DNA of 64,000 nt. Origin: Rhabditoides inermis. Taxonomy: Eukaryota; Nematoda; Chromadorea; Rhabditida; Rhabditidae. Both the position numbers and the translations under genes were made by a program. The stretch's first letter is position 1; each line of letters starts with the position of its first letter. Below the pieces are notes generated by a model. The model was not told the DNA's origin and searched no databases. It saw nothing but the letters and a program-made list of their open reading frames with translations. The stretch covers positions 322,501 through 386,500 of the forward strand of contig CAWZYM010000196.1 of NCBI GenBank assembly GCA_963966185.1, given 5' to 3'. Below, in pieces: positions 34,503 through 46,099 of this stretch.

Positions 34503-37500
34503 ATGTCTGCTGAGCCGAGAAAGGGGTACGTTTAATGATGCTTCCTATATATTAGCAAGAGTCTTACTGTTTATGGCTTTTCAAATTCACTGGTTCAATT
34601 ATTGCCCGAAATATAATCGTCGTGGGTTGCGGGCTAGCAGAGAAGAAATAAAATGTGTAATAATGAATGTGAGGTGGTAATATTTTCTTCCGACAACGTG
34701 AGACGATCCCATCTCAACATATGCCGTCATTCCCTGTCATTGTCATGTCTTGCCAGCAAGTTCATCGGCCGCACCGTCCTCATCACGGGCGCGTCGCGCG
34801 GCATCGGAAAGGAGATTGCGCTCAAGCTGGCCAAGGTAGGGAGGGAGAGGAGAGAGGAGGGAGGAAGATAGAGAGCGGGGAGGGAGGGAGTGGGAGATGA
34901 GAAGGGGGAGGAGGCGTCGTGGGTGGTCTCGGGTGTATCTGCGCATTTGCTGGGTTAATGGCTCAAGTATAGTAGTTGAGGATCAAAAGAATATTGCATT
35001 CAGGCTAGCCAAGGTGTGGAGGAGAGGCGTTGTGGGTGGTCTGAGCGTATAGAACGTCGTGGGTGGTCTGAACGGCCACGGTACGTATAGGAAAAGGGAC
35101 TGTAGTGTGCTGACGATTTTGATGCATGCATGGAACGTAGCAACGTAGCGAATATCAATTGTGCATCCAACCTCGTATAACCGTGCAACACTTATCGGTC
35201 ACAACTTCTGGCGTTGTTCTGTCGTTGAGGGATTTGTCGTGGGTGATCTGAACGTATAGTAATAGATTGTTGTGATAACGATTATCGATTGTTAGTTCTA
35301 TGGAGTTTGAGGGTCGAAGGTAGGGAGGGGGAGGAAGAGGGAAGGGAGGCGTCGTGCGTGATTTGAACGTATTGAGGAGATTTGTGTAGTTGAAAAGTGT
35401 TTCACGTTCAGACCACCCACGACGTTTTGTACTGTGAATTATGTCACACCTTCTGACGTTGTTTGCAGGATGGCGCGAACATTGTGATCGCCGCCAAGAC
35501 GGCCACCGCCCACCCCAAACTGCCCGGCACCATCTACTCGGCCGCCGAGGAGGTGGAGAAGGTGAGAGGGAACGCCCACTTGTCCCCGCCCACCCACTGG
35601 CGACACTCGCTAGTGACTACAGCGTAGTCGAATGCTTTGTTTTGGTGATTACACGTTGTTTGGGGAGTGCATGCGATCTGGAAGTTATGGTTCCGAAAGG
35701 ACCAGAGGCTATGGCGAGATTTTGTTGGTGTATGTCACTGGTGTGCGACTCCTTGCCGATTCTCGCTATGGCTGAATAACGTTGAAAGTTGAAAGACGGA
35801 GTGTACCGCAAGCACCTATCGCATCTCTCCCTGCAGGCTGGCGGCAAGGCTCTGCCCTGCATCGTCGACGTTCGCGACGAGAAGAGTGTGCGCGACGCGG
35901 TCGAGGGAGCCGTCAAGAAGTTCGGAGGTGAGCAAAGCAGGAGTGCGGTAGTACGGATTCCGTTGTCAATGTACTATTGGCGTGACTCAACAAGTTTGAG
36001 CAAAGGGATCTGGTAGTACGGATTCCGGGTGTCATCAATGTTTGTTGGCGTGACTCAAGAAGTTTGGAGGTGAGCAAAGCGGCCAGGAGTGCGGTAGTAC
36101 GGACTCGGGGTGGGGTCGGTACTCTATTGGCGTGTTCTTCTTCTTTTACCTACTCATTTTGATTGATTGATTGATCGTGACTCGTTTGGAGGTGAACGAG
36201 TATTCCGGGAATCCGGATTCGGAGTGTTGTTACTCGCGTTCCATTGGCGTATCTATTGATGGGAAGTCTTTGGGTGGAAGGTGAACGGGCGGTTTTGAGA
36301 TTCCGGTGTCCTCGTTTTCTGGGCGCATCGTTTTCTGGGCTTGGACAAATGTGATATTTGTCTATTTGACGATTCACCTCACTTTTGAGAGATCTCTTGG
36401 GTTGGGTGAGTATACCGGAGAAGGAGTTTTTTTTGAGATCCCGAACGTTTGTGTTGGGATTGGACAGTGTTCTTTCCTGATAGTTATCTCGGTTGCAGGC
36501 ATTGATGTGCTCATCAACAACGCCTCGGCGATCCAGCTCACTGGTACTCTGGAGACGGACATGAAGCGGTGAGGAGTGATTATCGATTGATTATCGATTG
36601 ATTTGCAGCTACGACCTCATGCACTCGATCAACACTCGCGGCACCTTCCTCATGTGGGTTTTTAAATCTTTTTTTAAAAAGAAACTTATGATAGCTAGGA
36701 CGACTATTGTCATTGTGTCATTGAAGAGCTCTGGGTAAAGTTCGTGAAACGTAATTTATCTGAGCAATTTTTTTTAAATTGCTTGCTGTTGACATTGTGG
36801 AGTTTTGTTCGTGATGTTGATGTAAATCTGCTTAGTTTAAGTGAAGTGAAGGTTATGGATAGTACTGAAATGCCGAAGGTTTTTTCTTCTTCAAAGTAGT
36901 GTTTTGGTCTCTATTCTGATATCAGTGAATGTAATGGTAGTGGTTGTTCAATTATTATCCTACAAACAGCGAGTAATTAAATTATCGACAATGAATGTTG
37001 TGCGATTTTGTCAGTATGTGAAACGTGTGAAGGGCTTTGGATTAGAATAACCAGTATGCAAGTCGTGTATCATGAAGTTTGGATGCTTCCATAATTATCA
37101 TTCATTGAGATTGCCGTCATTTCTGAAACATGTGAAACGTATCATAAGATTGCATTTTCTCAGGTCGAAGATGTGCATCCCGTACCTGAAGCAGTCGAAG
37201 AACCCGCACATTCTCAACATCTCCCCGCCTCTGCTCATGGAGCCGCGCTGGTAAGTAGAGGGGAGACGGAAGTGACGTCAGCCGTGACGTCACTATCACT
37301 CGCACCTCACTATACATGGTTTATGTCGGTGAGAGAGGGAAGTGAGATGATCCGTGACATTGTGCCGTCACGAGACATGGTTTATGACGTAGTGGCTTGT
37401 TTGATGACTTGAAACGTTGGTGAAGATGGTGTGGGAGGGAAGGAAGAGAGAGAGGGGGGGGGAGTATGACGACGACTCTTGATGACGTCACTGGAGTTCC

Positions 37501-38012
37501 TGGCTGGCTGCGGTAGCAACCTTGACGCCTGTGCCCTGAATACATTGCTATCGAAGGTTGTCTTGTGGGCGTACACATGGCTTTTCAGGTTCTCGAACCA
37601 CGTGGCGTACACGATGGCCAAGTTTGGCATGTCGATGTGCGTGCTGGGCATGCACGAGGAGCTGAGGGCGGACAAGATTGCCGTCAACGCGCTCTGGCCA
37701 CTGACTGGTGGGTGGGGGGCCGTGAGGGAAACGGAATGGGCTTGCGATGCGCCATCGTGTACGAATACGAGTTACGAAGTAATACGAGTAATACGAGTAA
37801 TACGAGTTGACCGATGTGCTTGGCTGTCGGTGTGGTGTAGCTGACTGCTGGCGTACTGTCCGCAGTGAGCGTGACGCACAGGGCCGGAGATGAGTGGGCA
37901 GTCGTTGTTATCATAATGGAGTAGGAGATGTGAGAGATGCGATGTGATTTGATCCGTTGAGACATCTGGTTAATGTGCTGGACAGGTAGAATCATACTGT
38001 AACTGAGGTTTG

Positions 38013-38064
<52 letters not shown>

Positions 38065-41000
38065 GTTGGTCCCTCGCAGGCATCTGGACGGCGGCGATGG
38101 ACATGCTGTCTGCTGGGGAGGGCGCTGCCGGCTGCCGCAAGCCCGCCATCATGGCCGACGCCGCCTACGCCGTCCTGTCAAAGAACAGCGGAGAGTATAC
38201 TGGTGAGAGAGGGGGAGGGGGTTGGGAAGTCACTGTTGGTAGTTATTCTGGATAAAACTTTTGATTGGTAGTTATGACTTGAGCTGGCAAATGAAGAGTG
38301 CACTCACTGGTCCTGGTGGGTGTGTTTGTCACAAAAAAACAGCGGAGAGTAGACTGGTGAGAGAGGGGGGGGGGGGGTGGGAGGGAGTCGCTGTTGGTAG
38401 TTAATATATATTGCATATGAGGAAACCAGTTTTCAGTTCCTTATGGGTAGTGGTGGTGATGACCTGTACGACGGAAATGTGATTAAAACAATTCTTTTCA
38501 TTCCGAGAACAGCGGAGAGTACACTGGTGAGAAAGGGGGGGGGGTGTCGGAAGTCACTGTTGGTAGTTGTGGATGGTCGGTGTTTTGTTGCCATAACAGT
38601 TGAAGAAGTAAAAAAATTGTTTCATTAAACTAAGAAGCCATAGTTTCAAATAACAACGGAGAGTATACTGGTGCGTGTTTTGGTGAAATTGAAAACAATT
38701 ATTTCCATTTCAAGAATAGTGGCGAGTACACTGGTGCGTGACTGTTTTTGAATTACTTGTGCGCAGACTTGCTGCAAAAAAATGAAGAGTGGACATCCTT
38801 CACAGGGTCCTAGTGGGTGTGGTTGTACAGCGGGGAGTACACTGGTGAGAGAGGGGGGGGGGGAGGGGTGAGAGGGAGTCACTGTTGGTAGTTAATATAT
38901 ATTGCATATGAGGAAACCAGTTTTCAGTTCCTTATGGGTAGTGGTCGTGATGACCTGTACGACGGAGATGTGATTAGAACAATTCTTTTCATTCCAAGAA
39001 TAGTGGCGAGTACACTGCGTGGGTGGTCATAGTAGAATTCACAGCTGAGAAATCAATTGTGGCGTGAAGGATGTCAACTAAATGGGAATTGTTTTATTTT
39101 GAAACAGCGGCGAATACACTGGTGCGTGACTGTTTTTGAATTCCTTGTGGGCAGACTTGCTGCAAATGAAGAGTGCACTCACTGGGTGTCGGAAGTCACA
39201 GTTAAGATATTGTGGTGAGGGGGGTTGAGGGGGCCATTTTTCAGTTCCTTATGGGTAGTTTGTTATGCTATGACTTGCATTGCAAATGAAGAAAGCCATG
39301 GTGGGTGGTAGAGTTCACCAGTGGTGGTGGTTATGTATGACCTGTATGACGCAGATGCCATTAAAACCATTCTTTTCATTCCGAGAATAGTGTGGAATAC
39401 ACTGGTGAGAGGGGGTAGGGTGGAGTTGTCTTCAATCAATCAAATGTTTATTCGATATCGCACGCAGGAAGCAATTGGAATTGATTTAAAACAATTTTGA
39501 GTAGGTGGAATGGTGAAACGTATTAGTTTGTATTTTTCGTATTCCCATTTTCAGGCAACTTTGCCATCGACGAGGACGTGTTGAGAGCGGAGGGAGTGAG
39601 CGACTTTGACAAGTACGCCGTCGTGCCGGGTGAGAGGGAGGGAGAGAGAGAGAGAGGGAGGGAGGGAGGGAGAGAGGGAGAGAGAGAGAGAGAGAAAGGG
39701 GGGAGAGAGAGAGAGAAGATGGAGAGGGAGGGAGGGAGGGAGAGACAGAGAAGGGAGGGAGAGAGAGAGAGGGGGAGGGAGAGGGAGAAAGAGACAGAGA
39801 GGGGAGAGATGAGGGGGGGGGAGATTAAAGAGAAAGGGATTGTGTTCAGGAGCTCCTCTGACCCCCGACTTCTTCATCCCCAACGGATACGAGCACGTGT
39901 TTGCTGGATCGAACGGAGGTGAGTGGATGAGAGAGAGGGAGGGAGGGTAGTTTATAGATACCTAGAAGGGTCGAAGTGTATCGAAATATCGAGTGGCCAG
40001 ATGCAACAGACTGTGTAGGTGTGCCAAATTGGTAGGATGTGTCTTGCCTGTCATTTTTCGAGTTTGGGTTCGTTTCCGATGGATGATTGTGATCGAGTTC
40101 TGGTGTGTGAATAAGCATTTTGGTGTTGAGTATTTTTGCATTCAAGCGCCGTATTGGTTGAGAAAGTATGAGCGAATGTTTGACTGTGTGTTGAAACGTA
40201 TGAAGACTTGGGCTTTCAGTGGTATAGGACAACGCTGTTGTTTCTATGATAATGCTAGGTTGTTGTGAGTGATTTCCTTATGTACAACGATCATGCTTGC
40301 GATTTCGAAAAAAAAAAGAGTTTGGCAGGCAACGTGGGTTCCATGGAAGCAGAATCAAACCATAAACCATGATAGTAGAATTCCAAGTAACGTGGTTTAG
40401 AACAGTCTCTCTATATATATATATATTGGAAAAACAAGTAACGTGGTTTAGAACAGTCTAGATATAGATTGGAATTTCAAGTAAAGTGGTTCAGAACAGT
40501 CTAGATATAGAACAGTACAGGTATAGGACAGTGTTGTGTGTTAGTCAGGCAAAGTTGGGTTCCTATAAGTGATTTTTCGACGTATTCGTCTCATGTTCAG
40601 GCCTGCAATTCCGAATACGCATTTTTATTTCCCCTTTTCAGGCGTTGGCGACAAGCACGCGGCTTCGAAGAAGAGCATGGAGGGAGGGGTGGTGGCCGAG
40701 GAGATCCGACATGTGGTCGAGCAGGTAGGAGGGAGGGGGGGAGAGAGAGAGAGAGAGATGGGGGGGAGAGAGGGGGAGGGAGGTGGAGGGAGATAGAAGA
40801 GGGATAGAAGAAAGGAGGGAGAGAGAGATGGTCACTCTTTACAGGTGAAGGGCATTCTTACTCCCGAAGTCGTCTCCAAGCTCGGCGCCGTCTACGAGTT
40901 CAACCTCACTGGTGAGTGAGGGGTACGGTAGATGAAATAGGAGTACTGTAAGTCGTACTCGGTACTGTATCCCATATTTGCAGGCTCGCACAAGACTGTG

Positions 41001-41379
41001 TTCACTCTGGATGTGAAGAACGGCTCTGGATCGATCAAGGAGGCGGCAGTCGACAGTCCCGATGTCAAGGTACTGTAAGAGGAGGGATACGGTAGGTTGT
41101 GTTGGCATACGGTAATATGTGATACGGTATACGGTACTCACGATATTCTTTCAGTTCACCCTCGACGGCGCCGACTTCCCTCGTCTCTTCACTGGAAAGC
41201 TCTCGGCTACCACTGCATTCATGGTAAGGGAAGGGGTACAGTGGGAGTTGAGAGTACTGTAGGTACTGTATTACTGTAATGTTTTTTTCTAGACGAAGAA
41301 GCTGAAGATTGGCGGTGACATGAGCAAGGCTCTGAAGCTGGAGGGACTTCTGAAGAAGATGGCCAAGGCTAAGCTGTAA
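34503..41379 (+). CDS. HSDL2: Hydroxysteroid dehydrogenase-like protein 2 (SDR plus SCP2 domain)
   Basis: Sixteen exons can be joined, from MSAEPRKG at 34503 to the stop at 41379, and follow human HSDL2 along its length. Exon 2 (34757-34835) holds the cofactor motif TGASRGIGKE. Exon 3 (from 35470) has NIVIAAKTATAHPKLPGT. Exon 5 has VLINNASAIQLT. Exon 7 has HILNISPPL (catalytic Ser region). Exon 8 has YTMAKFGMSM, the YxxxK pair. Exon 9 ends with NSGEYTG at 38202. Exons 13-16 (from 40845) form an SCP2-type sterol/lipid carrier domain (VFTLDVKNGSGSIK, then FTGKLSATTAFM). The C-terminus AKAKL ends in AKL, a type 1 peroxisomal targeting signal; the human protein is also peroxisomal. It is an NAD(P)-dependent oxidoreductase with an unproven substrate, probably a fatty-acyl or lipid derivative. 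Introns 2, 4 and 9 contain copies of the preceding exon end and 5' splice site. Confidence 0.95.
34994..35015 (+). repeat. Copy of the exon-2 end and 5' splice site of HSDL2
   Basis: TTGCATTCAGGCTAGCCAAG|GT here copies TTGCGCTCAAGCTGGCCAAG|GT at 34816-34837, with four changes in twenty bases. Both are followed by GGGAG/GGAG purine-rich sequence and GGCGT(C/T)GTGGGTGGTCT. Confidence 0.85.
35985..36195 (+). repeat. Copies of the exon-4 end and 5' splice site of HSDL2
   Basis: The junction TCAAGAAGTTCGGAG|GTGAGCAAAGC (exon end 35927) recurs as CTCAACAAGTTTGAGCAAAG (about 35988), TCAAGAAGTTTGGAG|GTGAGC (36054-36075) and TCGTTTGGAG|GTGAAC (about 36182-36197), each followed by GGTAGTACGGATTCCG-like sequence. 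Unit spacing is about 70-120 bp. Confidence 0.88.
38011..38062. repeat. GA microsatellite
   Basis: GA tract in HSDL2 intron 8 shortly before exon 9. Confidence 0.9.
38203..39420 (+). repeat. Eight copies of the exon-9 end and 5' splice site inside HSDL2 intron 9
   Basis: The junction AACAGCGGAGAGTATACTG|GTGAG (exon end 38202) recurs near 38339, 38509, 38653, 38714, 38827, 38999, 39104 and 39386, with variants such as AATAGTGGCGAGTACACTG. Most copies keep a GT after the final G, and several are preceded by AG. Larger blocks are also tandem: 38391-38530 (CTGTTGGTAGTTAATATATA ... ACTGGTGAG) repeats at 38882-39020, an offset of about 491 bp. No copy leads to a recognisable extra exon. Confidence 0.92.
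39625..39825. repeat. GA/GGGA microsatellite
   Basis: Starts at the 5' splice site GTGAGAGGGAGGGAGAGAG of HSDL2 exon 10 and fills the intron. Confidence 0.95.
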
Positions 41380-41389
41380 GGAGGAGAGG

Positions 41390-43080
41390 GGAAAGGAGAG
41401 AGGAGATGAGAGGTATAAGTGCACTGTGTTATGAGGTATAAGGTGATGTGTAGAGTATAGTGCCATGTACAGTTGTTTGTATGATATTGTAATGCGTGCG
41501 ATAAAGTTATTTATAAATTTATGTAGATGAGTTGGCTTGATGGTGATCAACAATGCTTAGATAATCTGAATGTGAGAATCGGCCGAGGAGTGAGTGAGCG
41601 AGGTGAGCGAGGTGAGAGAAGCATACGTGAATTTTTAAAAAGTGGGAAAGGCAAAACGACGAGAGACGACTCATCAAAGCAGATAGCAGAGGACGGAAGT
41701 TGCGGAGCTCAACACTCATTGTTGCCTCCTCTTTCGAACTCGCATTGGCAACTGCTGCGAAGAGCTTCTTTCATTCAGGGAAGAAGTACCTTGCCACACT
41801 ATGAATAGAATACTGTTTCCGAGTGTGTTGATGGTGATCGACTAGTTCACAAGCATTCTTTATCCCAATTTTTTTATATTCGATTTGATTTCTTCTCACA
41901 CCTCGCTCTCTTCTACCCCGTTATGTCCCGATTCCTCGAAATCACTTGGCTGCATTTCACGCCAATCCGCCTGGTTTCTCTTTGGATTGCTTTATATAGA
42001 CAAACAGTCCGGCGACGGAACATGAAATCATATCAACTATCACGAGTAGCGCAGAAATAATCAGATAAGAACGCACTGATACCGGTGGAGAGATGGGTGA
42101 AGAGAAAGTTGACCGTAAACCTATATTATCAGTCATGGCATACACCCATCACATAGTGCATACACTCACCAATATCAAAAGGTTAGTTTGGTTTCTACAT
42201 ATATCAACATTAATCTATCTTGTCTATTTATAAGTTATATCAATTGTGCGTATCGCGAACTCATTGTTTCATATTGATATCGGCAGTAAATCAATTCAAG
42301 TCAATTGTTTTACCTACAACTATACAGTAATGATAGAACAATGACACGCAGAATGACTTTACTGACGATTTTGCATCTGATACGCCATTACTACTTGTGA
42401 TTAGTAGTCATTGAATTTCAGAGGTAAACTTTATATCTTATCACAGTACACTGAAGAAGCCTGTGGAGCAAAACAGATTCTCTGATCGAACTCTGAACCA
42501 TTGACCCAACGGCGTAGTGGTTTTGCGTATAGCCAGCGGCACGATTGGTGTCTGTTGCTCCCGGTTTCGACTGTTTTTTTTCCGGAAAGAGTTTCGAGGA
42601 GGGAATAAAAAGAGACTTGCACGTTGCGCTTAAAACCTAATTTTCTTGTGTACTTACGTTCATACGCATTACACGAGCATTCTTTTAAACGTTTCACAAA
42701 TTAGATTTTTTTTAAATTAAAAATGCTCACGCACTGCATTCTATTATTGTACAAGTGTACGCAGAATCGGGCTTTTTTGGCGTCTCGATTGTGTGTGGGA
42801 TCCCCGAGTATTACATTATTTTTGGCACATGAGTGTGTGATTTTTAGTTTATGTGATCATTCCACGGCAATGGAGACTTAATGCCGATAAATGGCAACGA
42901 TATGTGGATAAACAAGGCTAACGCTAGGCTGACCAGTGCAAGCGGTCGCTACTTATTGGGGAGCCAGATTATATCTTGCTGTCTAATGGTTTGGTATACT
43001 GTAGTGAATCAGTTAACAATTTTTTTGACGAGAAAAGCTGAGCCAAGTTCAAACCGAATATGAGCGTGGGGGTGTGAGTA
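41390..43080. other. Intergenic stretch with one possible small membrane-protein ORF
   Basis: Mostly featureless and AT-rich. A minus-strand frame at 42145-41957 encodes about 62 residues with one hydrophobic segment (YLIISALLVIVDMISCSVAG), possibly an exon of an unseen gene. Around 42500-42590, GGCGTAGTGGTTTTGCG and GGTTTCGACTG followed by eight T on the plus strand weakly resemble pol III boxes. Confidence 0.4.
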
Positions 43081-43082
43081 AA

Positions 43083-43477
43083 GTAGAGGTCAGACTCAAC
43101 TTTTGCTGGCAAAAGACCCTCAGAAAGATCTCAGAACGGCCGCGCGTCCTCAGAAAGATCCCCAAAAAGATCCTCAGAAAGATCTCAGAACGCGCCCCAC
43201 CCTCAGAAAGATCCTCAGAAAGTGTCTTTTTGTATCATAAAGCGGCTTTTTGATACATAATCGAGTCTGACCGCGCCTTAAGGCGTGGTCAGACTCGATT
43301 ATGTATCAAAAACCGCTTTATGACCCAAAAAGCCACTTTCTGAGGATCTTTCTGAGGGTGGGGCGCGTTCTGAGATCTTTCTGAGGATCTTTCTGGGGAT
43401 CTTTCTGAGGGTGCACGGCTGTTCTGAGATCTTTCTGAGGGTCTTTTGCCAGCAAATGTTGAGTCTGACCTCTACTT
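43083..43477. mobile_element. Foldback/MITE element with arms of about 190 bp
   Basis: A near-perfect palindrome. The left arm starts GTAGAGGTCAGACTCAAC and the right arm ends GTTGAGTCTGACCTCTAC. The centre is GCGCCTTAAGGCGTGG near 43277. The arms contain repeated CTCAGAAAGATC (left) and GATCTTTCTGAG (right) words. It encodes nothing evident, so it is a non-autonomous foldback element or long-hairpin MITE. Confidence 0.88.
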
Positions 43478-43585
43478 TAACGAGGAATTGCCGTTTTTGC
43501 GAGTTGTTTGTTTCGTGTTTCGATGACTTGAGCAGTGACGAAAAGTGAAAACTAAGTTTCATTTTTTCTTTGATTAAATTTTCAG

Positions 43586-45430
43586 CCAAGTCCTGGGGCC
43601 TGCAGAAGGCCAACGGAGGGCGTCGAGTGGGTGGAGGGCTTTCTCGAGGTAGTCCTCTTTTTGTCATTCAATTGAGTGACTCACACCGATTAGACTGATC
43701 ACTGCTCACTGGCATAAAACGGGTGAAGCGGAGTAGACATTACATTCATCGATGGACCACTTGCAAGCTTGTACTCGAGAGCCTTATGTCAGTCTTATTG
43801 ACTAGGTCGAGGGTTGTGTTTGTACAACTTGAATCTGCTGATAAACAAACAAAATTCAGTCAATCCTTTGGGATTTGGTCCACTTTACACTCACGGGTTC
43901 GATTGCTCTTCGCAGGAAACACACAAACATATACCTCGGCGCGATTTTGAAAGTTTCCTCACCCCACAGTTTCGAGCCACTGTGTTCTTTGAAGTCTTTT
44001 GAACGTTATTGTTTCAGAGAAACCCAGCTCTCAACTGGGCTGCAACGTTGATTCTGTACCGAGTAGAGGGCTACTTTGGGTGGGTGTGCACATCACACAT
44101 GAACATGACGTCTCTGCTCGATTGGTCGATGTGGATCTCTCTCTCTCTCTTTCTATTGCAGGTCGGTGGGGTGGCTGTCCCTATCGTTCCGCCGTCAGTT
44201 TCACCCACCTATATCTGGTAGCGGTTATCGCTTACTCAGCGGCGTAGAGCATTCCAACTTCTAACGTATGAACTCCCGGTCAGGCCCCGATTCCATCGTC
44301 AGTAGAGTACGCGCTGTACAGTGGGCCGCACCCTCCAGCCTTACGAAGTTCAAATTCAAATGTTTATTTTTATTACTTTGTTGTTTCTCGATAAAGTGGT
44401 TTCCGCGACTAAAAATAATGAGGTTTATGGATGTTCGACGTCTTCGAATTATGGCTTTAGATATCGGCCGGACCCAGCATCTGCGAGCCAAAACCGAATC
44501 CCGAATCCGGCGGGGGGTGCGGGGGGGGGGGGGCGGCAGCCCCCCGCAACCCCCGCTTTTTTGTACTACCCGTCACACTGGTGACTGATGGAAAAAAGCT
44601 TTTTCAACCAAAAAAAAGTATTTCCACTCCCAAGAAAGAAATAATGGCCACTACCAGGATAGTTTTAAGAAGTTCATTTGGCATGGAATTTCCAGCAGAA
44701 TTTTTCTCAAATTTAGACAAATATTTGCATGAGTTTTGATATGATCCATGTGTTGTGATATGTTTCATGGAATTATTATTGCACTTATTCATGTAAGAGA
44801 GAGTGAGAGCGAGAGAGAGAGATAGAGATAGAGAGAGAAGGGAGACGAGTAGGAGAAAGAGGGGGGGGGAGAAAAGAAAGAGAGAGGGAAAGAGAGTGTA
44901 TATAGGTAAAAAAAAATGAAAGTGATAAAGAAGAAAGATAGAGAAAAAAGGTGAGAGAAAAAAGAGATACATAGATCTTTCACATGGATGTCTTTCCGTG
45001 AGAATCAGTAGAGAGTAGAGAGCAACCAGCAAGAACAACAAATCTTCTATTTTCTATTCTTGGATACCTAGTGCGGAGGCCGGAGCTCTAGTCATGTAGT
45101 AATCATTTATTTCTCGGTACTGATATATTCTCATAGTGCCACCAACCCTATTCGAACTCGATGCGTTATGTATCCAGTCTGTATCAATGTTTGACGTTGT
45201 ATTCCGCGGTCACTAACCGTACCAGAACAATAACTTAGAACAATATAATTTCAGGGCCATCTCCCCCTTCGTGGTGTTTTGAGCAGAGCCTCGTGCTCGT
45301 GCCCACCGTGTGCGGGTTCATCGAACAGCTCATCACCGTCGATCAACAGGTGAGGGGGGGGGGAGATGTGGAGGGATGCTACACTGCTCGTTTGGCTTTG
45401 TTTGTGGTGTTCAAGAGAGAAGAGAGCAAG

Positions 45431-45478
<48 letters not shown>

Positions 45479-45856
45479 GAGTGGCGAGATAGAGTGAGAG
45501 GGAGGGGAGAGAGAAAGAGAGAGAGATAGAGGGAAAGAGAGGGAGAGAGAGAGAGAGAGAGCCTCTTTCAGTTCGTCTCGATGTGGGTGAACGAGCGCGC
45601 TTTCCTGGAGTCTCTGTCCACGTCGGCCGTCGCCGCCGCGCCCATCACTCAAGCCGCGAGCGGAGTGCTTGCGAAGATGGACGGCACACAGGTGGGCGGG
45701 GCGTCCGTGGGCGGGGCTTAGGGTGTTAATACGCAGAGTCAGAGTCGGAGATTAGCTTGAGTAGCGGTAGCGCAGTCTTATTCTCTATGATTCCAGGGCC
45801 TCGATCCGATGGCGTCGATGTTTGCTCGCGAGTTCGAAATGGATGGTGGATATTGA
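43586..45856 (+). CDS. Unknown protein, 3' part of a multi-exon gene
   Basis: Six exons join in one frame: 43586-43648 (GVEWVEGFLE), 44018-44079 (RNPALNWAATLILYRVEGYF), 44162-about 44217 (SVGWLSLSFRRQFHPPIS), about 45256-45351 (CFEQSLVLVPTVCGFIEQLI), about 45573-45691 (FVSMWVNERAFLESLSTSAV) and about 45798-45856 (ASMFAREFEMDGGY-stop). All borders are AG/GT and phases agree. I do not recognise the family. There is no signal peptide or membrane span in the visible part. The 5' end was not found; it may lie in 41400-43580 or be hidden in small exons. Confidence 0.55.
44505..44560. other. G-rich tract with quadruplex potential
   Basis: GGCGGGGGGTGCGGGGGG and a longer run of G are followed directly by CCCCCCGCAACCCCCGC, so the sequence could form either a quadruplex or a GC hairpin. 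Confidence 0.7.
45430..45562. repeat. GA microsatellite
   Basis: Interrupted GA tract in the intron between the fourth and fifth visible exons of the unknown gene. Confidence 0.93.
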
Positions 45857-46099
45857 GGGACACGGTAGAGTACTGTAGTCTTCGTAGAAGCGTGTCTCAT
45901 CTAGTTTGGTATATGTTGCATTTTCTTCTCCCGCCCACACTTTGTCTCTTTACTCTCTCGTTCACGGGTCGATTTCTGCGATCTTCCTCTACTAACTTGG
46001 CCCATTTTGTATCGGACCGCTTTATAGCGTTCATATGAAGTACGTTTTGGTTGTGTGACTATGTCATATTTATATGTGTGAATTGAATGAATGTTTGAC

